NCBI GenBank assembly: GCA_019429185.1
Contig: JAHYJH010000014.1
Coordinates: 1 to 47,693, forward strand
DNA length: 47,693 nt
Direction: 5' to 3'
Origin: Vicingaceae bacterium
GTDB taxonomy: Bacteria > Bacteroidota > Bacteroidia > Flavobacteriales_E > Vicingaceae
Shown: positions 42,533 through 47,693 of the stretch, piece by piece
Layout: every line of letters starts with the position of its first letter
Position numbering within the stretch: position 1 is the first letter of the stretch
Made by a program: the position numbers and the translations under genes
Notes under the pieces: generated by a model
The model's input: the letters and a program-made list of their open reading frames with translations, nothing else
Database searches by the model: none
Told to the model about the DNA's origin: nothing

Positions 42533-43699
42533 TTAAATCAATTTTTGAAATGTTTGCCACCATTTATCAGGCATTTCATTATTGGTTGCTGTTTGATAAT
42601 CCTTGTAAGAACATGGAACTAATAAATGACGTTCATATTTTATTTTTGAATGAATAGGATAAGGTATGTCCATCCACCACCTGTCGCTTTTGTCACTTTT
42701 GTAAAAAATTAAATCGTGTTTTCCGTCTAATATGGTAACAAGATACTTTGTATAATTTGTTCTGCTTCCTATTGGGAAATCATTTTTTCTTGAATTTACT
42801 CCTTCAATAAAATACCATATCATTTGGGCAACACTATGAACTGTTTGATTGTTGATATCTAATTCTGGATTCGTTTCATAAAACCCTATGGAAGTAAGTT
42901 TATCGCTCATTCCTGCATAACGGGTAAGTTGGCAAGCTTGTTCTCCATAAAATCCGTTTGGAGATGCATTTTTATTTGCTGGAGCTTCTGATTGCCGAAC
43001 TGACGATATATCAAAACTGATGAAATCGGCATTTCTTATAATTGGTTCGGCTTCTTCCATATTTTTTTGAATTTGACCTAACCGGTAAGCGTCAAAATAA
43101 AGTTTTTCAATTAATCCCAATTCTTCTTTTGAAACAAAATAGGATTGATAACCTATATTGGCATAATTAAATAAAAAGTTAGGTTGATGAAGTACAATTT
43201 TTGTTAAAAAGTTATTTGCATTTATTTCATCATGGGCTTCTCCAAAGTTGAGTTTTGAATCAATTGTAACTAAATTTACGGTTTGCTCTAATTTTTGATA
43301 TGCTAAAAAATTAGCATAAGTCAAATCCTGACTTCCTCCAATTATTAATGGAATAATTTTACGTTTTATAAGATTTTCAATAATTGCACTAAGAGCAAAA
43401 TAGGTGTCATTAACTGTTGCTCCTCTTTTTAAATTTCCAAAATCGACTACTTTCTTATTTCCTGGAGTTATGAGCTGATAAAGGTGTTTTCTAATTAAAT
43501 TAGGAGCTGATGCACAACCTTTGTTGTTGTAGGTATTTCTATCTTCTTCAACACCTATTATAGCTATAGATACTCCTTCTAAATCGTTTTGTTCAGCATT
43601 AAATAAAAGAATGGTTGTAGCAAATTGATTTTCATTATAATCAAAAGCAAACACCTCTTGTTTACTATCTATGGGATTAAAGTAGTCTGAAAATTTCAT
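42533..43699 (-). CDS. Ureohydrolase-fold protein with degenerate metal site
   Basis: 388 residues of arginase/formimidoylglutamase fold. Three metal-ligand motifs are recognisable but altered: GGSQDLT (121-127) where GGDHS is expected, IDSKLNF (146-152) for DAHxD, and SFDISSVRQSEAP (228-240) for DxDxxDP. Most manganese ligands are lost, so ureohydrolase activity is unlikely. The C-terminal extension of about 60 residues (DLIFYKSDKSDRWWMDIPYP and after) is beyond the catalytic fold. Such proteins near gld and topA recur in Bacteroidota from memory; role unknown. Annotation as HutG would be misleading. The intact arginase at 6387 is a separate gene. Confidence 0.8.
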   Translation of the reverse strand: MKFSDYFNPIDSKQEVFAFDYNENQFATTILLFNAEQNDLEGVSIAIIGVEEDRNTYNNKGCASAPNLIRKHLYQLITPGNKKVVDFGNLKRGATVNDTYFALSAIIENLIKRKIIPLIIGGSQDLTYANFLAYQKLEQTVNLVTIDSKLNFGEAHDEINANNFLTKIVLHQPNFLFNYANIGYQSYFVSKEELGLIEKLYFDAYRLGQIQKNMEEAEPIIRNADFISFDISSVRQSEAPANKNASPNGFYGEQACQLTRYAGMSDKLTSIGFYETNPELDINNQTVHSVAQMIWYFIEGVNSRKNDFPIGSRTNYTKYLVTILDGKHDLIFYKSDKSDRWWMDIPYPIHSKIKYERHLLVPCSYKDYQTATNNEMPDKWWQTFQKLI

Positions 43700-43791
43700 G
43701 TCAAAGTTAGTCTTTATAGTTTATAAAGTTGAAAGTTATTTTTACATTTACATTTACTACATTAATAAGATTCCTTCACTTCATTTTACTA

Positions 43792-43807
43792 TCCCGAACA
43801 CTCGGGA
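43792..43807. repeat. Hairpin TCCCGA-4 nt-TCGGGA
   Basis: A 6-bp stem in the spacer between topA and the ureohydrolase-fold gene, of the same core as 6139-6156. Followed by GTTCGGAATGACG, also typical of intergenic repeats. Confidence 0.5.
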
Positions 43808-43830
43808 TGTAAAATTTTGTTCGGAATGAC

Positions 43831-43872
43831 GCTAACACCTAACCACTAACACCTAATTACTAACACCTAACA
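43831..43872. repeat. Three tandem copies of a 14-bp unit (actaacacctaac-)
   Basis: Units at 43831-43844, 43845-43858 and 43859-43872 share CTAACACCTAA. The array ends two bases before the topA stop codon. Confidence 0.75.
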
Positions 43873-43874
43873 CC

Positions 43875-46355
43875 TTATTTCTTTTTCTTCTTGCCTTTTG
43901 TTTTAGTTTTGCTCGCTATCAACTTTTCTACATCTTCTAAGGTCATTTTTTCCACATTGGTATCCTTTGGCAGTTCAATTTTAGTTTTTCCTTTCACAAT
44001 AGTAAATCTTCCCCAACGTGCTTTTTGAACAGAAATACCTTTGCTTTCCCAATTATGTATGTATTTATCTTTTTCTTTTTGAAGTTTATCTTCAATTAAA
44101 GCTTTTATATCTGCATCTGATAGGTTATCAAAGTTATATTTTTTGCTAACATTAATAAACATATTGTTCCACTTAATAAAAGGACCAAACCTTCCCACTC
44201 CTTTTTGAACAGGCAATTCATTGAAATGAGTTATTGGTGCGTCTGCTTGTTTTTTTTCTTTTATTAATTCTATTGCTCTTTGTAAAGTAACCGAAGTTAT
44301 TTCTTCTCCTTTTGGTATGGACACAAATTTTTCTTGATATTTTATATAAGGTCCGAATCTGCCTTGAGCAACAACAATTTCTTCATTTTCGTATTTTCCG
44401 AGTGTTTTTGGGAATTGAAATAATGTTAAGGCTTGTTCTAAGGTAATATTAGTCAGGTTTTGATCAGACATTAAACTTGCAAACCTAGGTTTTTCTTCAT
44501 CTTCCGTTTTCCCAATTTGAATCATTGGTCCAAATTTTCCAATTCGGGCAATAACTGGTTTTTTTGATGTTGGGTCTATTCCAAGCAGTCTTTCTCCGCT
44601 TGCCCTATCTGCATGTTCTAAGGTATCTGTAATTTGTGCGTGAAAAGGAGTATAAAAATCGGAAATCATATCTGTCCATTTTTTCAATCCTTCAGCAACC
44701 TCATCAAATTCTTGCTCCACTTTTGCAGTAAAATTATAATCCAACACTTTCCCAAAATTCTCTACTAAAAAATCGGTAACAACAATACCTATATCAGTTG
44801 GGAACATTTTTTTCTTTTCAAAGCCAAAGTTTTCTTTAAGTGTTTGTTGTTTCAGTTCATTGTTTTTTAATGTTAAAACAGCATAATTTCGTTGTCCTCC
44901 ATCCCTGTCTTCTTTTATAATGTAACCTCGTTTTTGAACAGTGGAAATTGTTGGAGCATAAGTAGAAGGTCTGCCAATACCCAATTCTTCCAATTTTTTA
45001 ACTAAACTTGCTTCTGTATATCTTGGTGGATGGTTAGAAAAGCGTTCGGTTGCAGCAATTTCGTTAGCAACAAGTGTGTCATTTATTTTAACTGGAGGCA
45101 AAATTCCTTCTTTATCTTCTTCAGCTTCGTCATCATTAGACTCAAGATATACTTTTAAAAATCCTTCAAAAAGTAATACCTCTCCTTTTGCAAGAAATTT
45201 TTCTTTTGTTGTTGAAATTTTTATGGTAATGGTGGTTTTTTCGAGTTTTGCATCGCTCATTTGAGAAGCAATGGTTCTTTTCCAAATTAAATCATACAAT
45301 CGTGTTTGAGCACTATCGCCACTAACGGAATGAACATTCATATAAGTTGGGCGAATAGCTTCGTGGGCTTCTTGAGCTCCTTTTGATTTAGTTGTAAATT
45401 TTCTTACTTGTGAAAAAGCTTCTCCATAAGAAGTTGTAATTTCTTTTTTTGCTGCTCCGATGGCATCATTAGAAAGATTAACAGAATCTGTTCTCATGTA
45501 AGTAATCTTTCCAGACTCATATAATTTTTGAGCAACCGACATTGTTTGGGCAACTGAAAATCCTAGCTTTCTGCTTGCTTCTTGTTGAAGGGTTGAGGTT
45601 GTAAATGGTGCTGCTGGAGATCTTTTTGATGGTTTTGTTTCTAAATCTTCTATTGAAAATTGAGCGTTTTTACAATTATTAAGAAATGTTTCTGCTTCTT
45701 GTTTTGTTTTAAAACGATTGGGCAATTCTGCTTTTATTGTTGCTCCATCGTTTGTTTGAAATTGAGCAACTACTTTGTAGGCTGATTCAAAAGTAAATTT
45801 TTCTATTTCACGTTCACGTTCCACAATTAAACGCACGGCAACAGACTGAACTCTACCTGCAGAAAGTGATGGTCTAACTTTTTTCCATAAAACAGGTGAT
45901 AATTCATATCCAACTAATCTATCTAACACTCTTCTGGCTTGTTGGGCATCGACTAAGTTTGTATCAATTTTTCTTGGATTTTCTATTGCTTTTGTAATGG
46001 CTGTTTTGGTTATTTCATGAAAAACAATCCGTTTTGTTTTCTCTTCTTTTAAACCCAATGCCTCTAATAAATGCCATGAAATTGCCTCTCCTTCACGATC
46101 CTCATCCGAAGCCAACCAAACCATTTCAGCTTCTTTAGCCATTTTTTTAAGTTCGGCTACTAATTTTTTCTTATCCGAAGGGATTACATAATCTGGTTTG
46201 AAGTTGTTTTCAATATCTATTGATATATTTTTTCCTGGTAAATCTCTAATGTGCCCAAAACTAGATTTTACAGTAAACTCTTTTCCAAGAAATTTTTCTA
46301 TAGTTTTGGCTTTAGCAGGAGACTCAACAATAACTAAATTTTTTGTCATGCTCAT
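43875..46355 (-). CDS. topA: DNA topoisomerase I
   Basis: 826 residues. A Toprim domain opens with NLVIVESPAKAKTIEKFLG and holds DEDREGEAISWHL. The active-site tyrosine is in ITYMRTDSVNLS (about 296-307). It relaxes negative supercoils by a single-strand passage mechanism. The C-terminus has four repeats of the G-R-F/W-G-P type (GKFGPMIQIG, GRFGPYIKYQ, GRFGPFIKWN, ARWGRFTIVKG) and no zinc-finger cysteines, ending in a lysine-rich tail KTKGKKKKK that may hold DNA. Two near start codons (46355, 46349) are equivalent. Confidence 0.96.
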   Translation of the reverse strand: MSMTKNLVIVESPAKAKTIEKFLGKEFTVKSSFGHIRDLPGKNISIDIENNFKPDYVIPSDKKKLVAELKKMAKEAEMVWLASDEDREGEAISWHLLEALGLKEEKTKRIVFHEITKTAITKAIENPRKIDTNLVDAQQARRVLDRLVGYELSPVLWKKVRPSLSAGRVQSVAVRLIVEREREIEKFTFESAYKVVAQFQTNDGATIKAELPNRFKTKQEAETFLNNCKNAQFSIEDLETKPSKRSPAAPFTTSTLQQEASRKLGFSVAQTMSVAQKLYESGKITYMRTDSVNLSNDAIGAAKKEITTSYGEAFSQVRKFTTKSKGAQEAHEAIRPTYMNVHSVSGDSAQTRLYDLIWKRTIASQMSDAKLEKTTITIKISTTKEKFLAKGEVLLFEGFLKVYLESNDDEAEEDKEGILPPVKINDTLVANEIAATERFSNHPPRYTEASLVKKLEELGIGRPSTYAPTISTVQKRGYIIKEDRDGGQRNYAVLTLKNNELKQQTLKENFGFEKKKMFPTDIGIVVTDFLVENFGKVLDYNFTAKVEQEFDEVAEGLKKWTDMISDFYTPFHAQITDTLEHADRASGERLLGIDPTSKKPVIARIGKFGPMIQIGKTEDEEKPRFASLMSDQNLTNITLEQALTLFQFPKTLGKYENEEIVVAQGRFGPYIKYQEKFVSIPKGEEITSVTLQRAIELIKEKKQADAPITHFNELPVQKGVGRFGPFIKWNNMFINVSKKYNFDNLSDADIKALIEDKLQKEKDKYIHNWESKGISVQKARWGRFTIVKGKTKIELPKDTNVEKMTLEDVEKLIASKTKTKGKKKKK

Positions 46356-46548
46356 ATTTTTAAAATCATTTTGTGTAATTATGGAATGATTTTTTGAATT
46401 TAAAGGTGCAAAGAAATGAAATAATATTCGTGATTTCCAACTTTTATTCTTTTTTACCTAAAGTAAAACAGGTTTGTTGTTTTTTTTACTGTAGTCCATA
46501 GTTTAATTATATGTTTGATATTAAATTAATTACAAAGAAATGGAAGAC

Positions 46549-46582
46549 TTGTTTTTCAATCTAATCTAAGTTATTACTTTTG
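46549..46582 (+). promoter_or_regulatory. Promoter of proC (TTG, 23 bp, TACTTTTG)
   Basis: TTG at 46549-46551 and TACTTTTG at 46575-46582 match the Bacteroidota -33/-10 layout; the ATG follows 14 bases later. Confidence 0.6.
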
Positions 46583-46596
46583 CTTAAAAAATATCA

Positions 46597-47409
46597 ATGC
46601 AACAGAAAAATCAAATTACTATAATAGGAACAGGAAACTTAGGTTCTTCTATTTTAAAAGGTCTAATTGAAAGTAAATCGTTTAATTTTCCTGATTTTAC
46701 GCTTACAAGAAGAAATACAGATAAATTACTTTTTTTTCAAGAAAAAGGTTGTCGGGTAACTTCAAATAATAGTGAAGCAATAGCAAATGCTGATATTATT
46801 ATTTTAGCCGTTCTGCCCCAAAAAGTCAATGAAGTTTTACATGAAATTAAAAATTCCATTTCGGAAAATCAACTTGTTATTTCTGTAGTAACAGGCATAA
46901 AAATAAGTGAAATTCAACAAATAATTGGCACATCTATTCCTGTTATTAGAGCCATGCCTAACACAGCTATTGCTATAAGAGAGTCTATGACTTGCATTGC
47001 TTCTTCCACCCAATTTAAAAACCATTTGCCAATTGTTCAACAATTGTTTGATAAGGTTGGTCAAACCATTATTATTAATGAAGAACAAATGACTTCTGCA
47101 ACTGCTTTATGTGCTTGTGGAATTGCTTTTTTTCTTCGGGCAATAAGAGCGGCATCTCAAGGTGGGAATGAAATTGATTTTCATGCTAGCGAAGCTCTAA
47201 AAATGGCAGCCCAAACCGCTCGTGGTGCTGCAAGTTTATTAATTGCCAACCATTCTCATCCCGAAGATGAAATTGACAAAGTAACTTCACCAAAAGGTTG
47301 TACAATTGCAGGATTAAACGAGATGGAACATAATGGGTTTAGTTCTTCTTTTATTAAAGGAATAACTGTTTCTGCTAAGCAAGCGAAAGAATTATACAAA
47401 GAGGACTGA
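46597..47409 (+). CDS. proC: Pyrroline-5-carboxylate reductase
   Basis: 270 residues. The NAD(P)-binding GTGNLG is at 11-16 after beta 1 (ITIIGTGN). IRAMPNTAIAIRESMTCIAS and the C-terminal helix bundle (ATALCACGIAFFLRAIRAA, then TARGAASLL, then VTSPKGCTIAGLNEME) are the family signature. Final step of proline synthesis, reducing P5C to L-proline. The last 20 bases before the terminal repeat's flank hold the end of a broken AsnC gene in convergent orientation. Confidence 0.95.
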   Translation: MQQKNQITIIGTGNLGSSILKGLIESKSFNFPDFTLTRRNTDKLLFFQEKGCRVTSNNSEAIANADIIILAVLPQKVNEVLHEIKNSISENQLVISVVTGIKISEIQQIIGTSIPVIRAMPNTAIAIRESMTCIASSTQFKNHLPIVQQLFDKVGQTIIINEEQMTSATALCACGIAFFLRAIRAASQGGNEIDFHASEALKMAAQTARGAASLLIANHSHPEDEIDKVTSPKGCTIAGLNEMEHNGFSSSFIKGITVSAKQAKELYKED

Positions 47410-47431
47410 GTTCAAAATAAAAAACGAACTC
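47408..47431. terminator. Weak hairpin between proC and the AsnC remnant
   Basis: GAGTTC and GAACTC arms with a 12-base A-rich loop directly at the proC stop. Too short a stem for confident terminator status; it may serve both convergent genes. Confidence 0.35.
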
Positions 47432-47434
47432 AAA

Positions 47435-47569
47435 TTAATACTCATAAGGTAACACCTTAGAACATTTATCTTTAGAAATAACTATCATTGAGTGCATATT
47501 TCTAATTTCTTCTATTTGAGATAATTTGTCTTTTACAAGTCGATCAAATGCGGCAATGTCTTTTACTAT
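47435..47569 (-). pseudogene. 3' end of an Lrp/AsnC-family regulator, 5' part cut by the terminal repeat
   Basis: The minus-strand frame reads 44 residues from IVKDIAAFDRLVKDKLSQIE through IRNMHSMIVISKD to the stop at 47435. The spacing of V-x-D-x-x-A-F/Y-x-x-F/L-V-x-x-K-L and the later strand before a terminal PYEY fit the C-terminal RAM (ligand-sensing) domain of Lrp/AsnC proteins. Upstream the frame enters the 127-bp repeat and meets a stop codon (47579-47581), so the N-terminal helix-turn-helix is missing here. It may continue on the far side of the repeat. Confidence 0.65.
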
Positions 47570-47693
47570 AGGTGGGTTCTAAAAATTCATTTTTTTCATT
47601 TTGATTTAAAGAAAATCGTAGAACCCATTTACCAATTTTCCTAAATCACTACAAATGTACATTATTTTTTCATAAAACTTACTGTTTTAATCG
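47567..47693. repeat. Right copy of the 127-bp perfect inverted terminal repeat
   Basis: The exact reverse complement of 1-127. It interrupts the AsnC-type gene as the left copy interrupts the TPR gene. Same end of the same element, inverted, so two separate element copies probably face each other across the window. Confidence 0.85.

Noticed and set aside
42533-43699. Calling this gene hutG (formimidoylglutamase)
   Set aside because: The metal-binding motifs are degenerate and no other histidine-degradation gene is nearby.
1-47693. A circular plasmid or linear replicon with inverted terminal repeats
   Set aside because: The end repeats are inverted, not direct, so the ends do not circularise. 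The genes (rsmA, argS, ftsK, topA, proC) are chromosomal, both ends cut genes, and there is no replication or terminal-protein gene.
1-47693. CRISPR arrays, tRNA or rRNA genes
   Set aside because: No regularly spaced repeats with unique spacers and no tRNA- or rRNA-like segments were found on reading the intergenic regions.

Overview
The window is a 47.7 kb AT-rich stretch of a Bacteroidota chromosome, most like the Flavobacteriia. Four things support this: a complete gldKLMN core of the type IX secretion system (T9SS) with a PorP/SprF protein beside it, a secreted protease with a T9SS-type C-terminal sorting domain, promoters of the Bacteroidota -10 form TAnnTTTG, and almost no Shine-Dalgarno sequences. 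Both ends carry the same 127 bp in inverted orientation, and each end cuts a gene (a TPR protein on the left, an Lrp/AsnC regulator on the right). The window is therefore probably one assembled contig bounded by two opposite copies of a repeat, likely an insertion sequence.

Layout. 1-1639: truncated TPR protein and rsmA. 1775-4319: an accessory cassette of a 255-residue protein of unknown function, a PIN-domain nuclease that overlaps it, and a secreted von Willebrand A protein. 4324-7340: argS and an arginase, separated by a repeat-rich spacer. 7532-8896: two paralogous exported proteins, followed by a terminator and a 168-bp MITE-like element. 9207-12344: ftsK and a lolA-like gene. 12350-15565: a large T9SS-secreted metalloprotease.

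15883-35860 is a surface-polysaccharide locus. A methyltransferase and an AAA ATPase of the DUF4143 type open it. A leftward run from 27437 to 18032 encodes a Wzx-type flippase, six glycosyltransferases and two methyltransferases. A rightward run from 27596 to 32142 encodes an N-acetyl sugar amidotransferase, a sugar epimerase, an acyltransferase and a glycosyltransferase. Leftward again come a polymerase-like membrane protein, a decayed AbiE-type toxin-antitoxin pair, a GxxExxY gene bracketed by repeats, and the sugar aminotransferase wecE. Together these could make amino- and amidino-sugars, assemble a repeat unit, flip it and polymerise it. The T9SS can attach some cargo to surface polysaccharide, so the two systems may meet at the cell surface, but nothing here proves that link.

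35859-47409 is mostly housekeeping: rdgB, whose start codon overlaps that of wecE head to head, then gldN, gldM, gldL and gldK, porP/sprF, a ureohydrolase-fold protein that has lost most metal ligands, topA and proC. No tRNA, rRNA or CRISPR array was seen. The least explained pieces are the PIN cassette, the palindromic operators in front of the AAA ATPase, the wecE/rdgB start overlap, and the strong Shine-Dalgarno sites and stem-loops in the T9SS operon.
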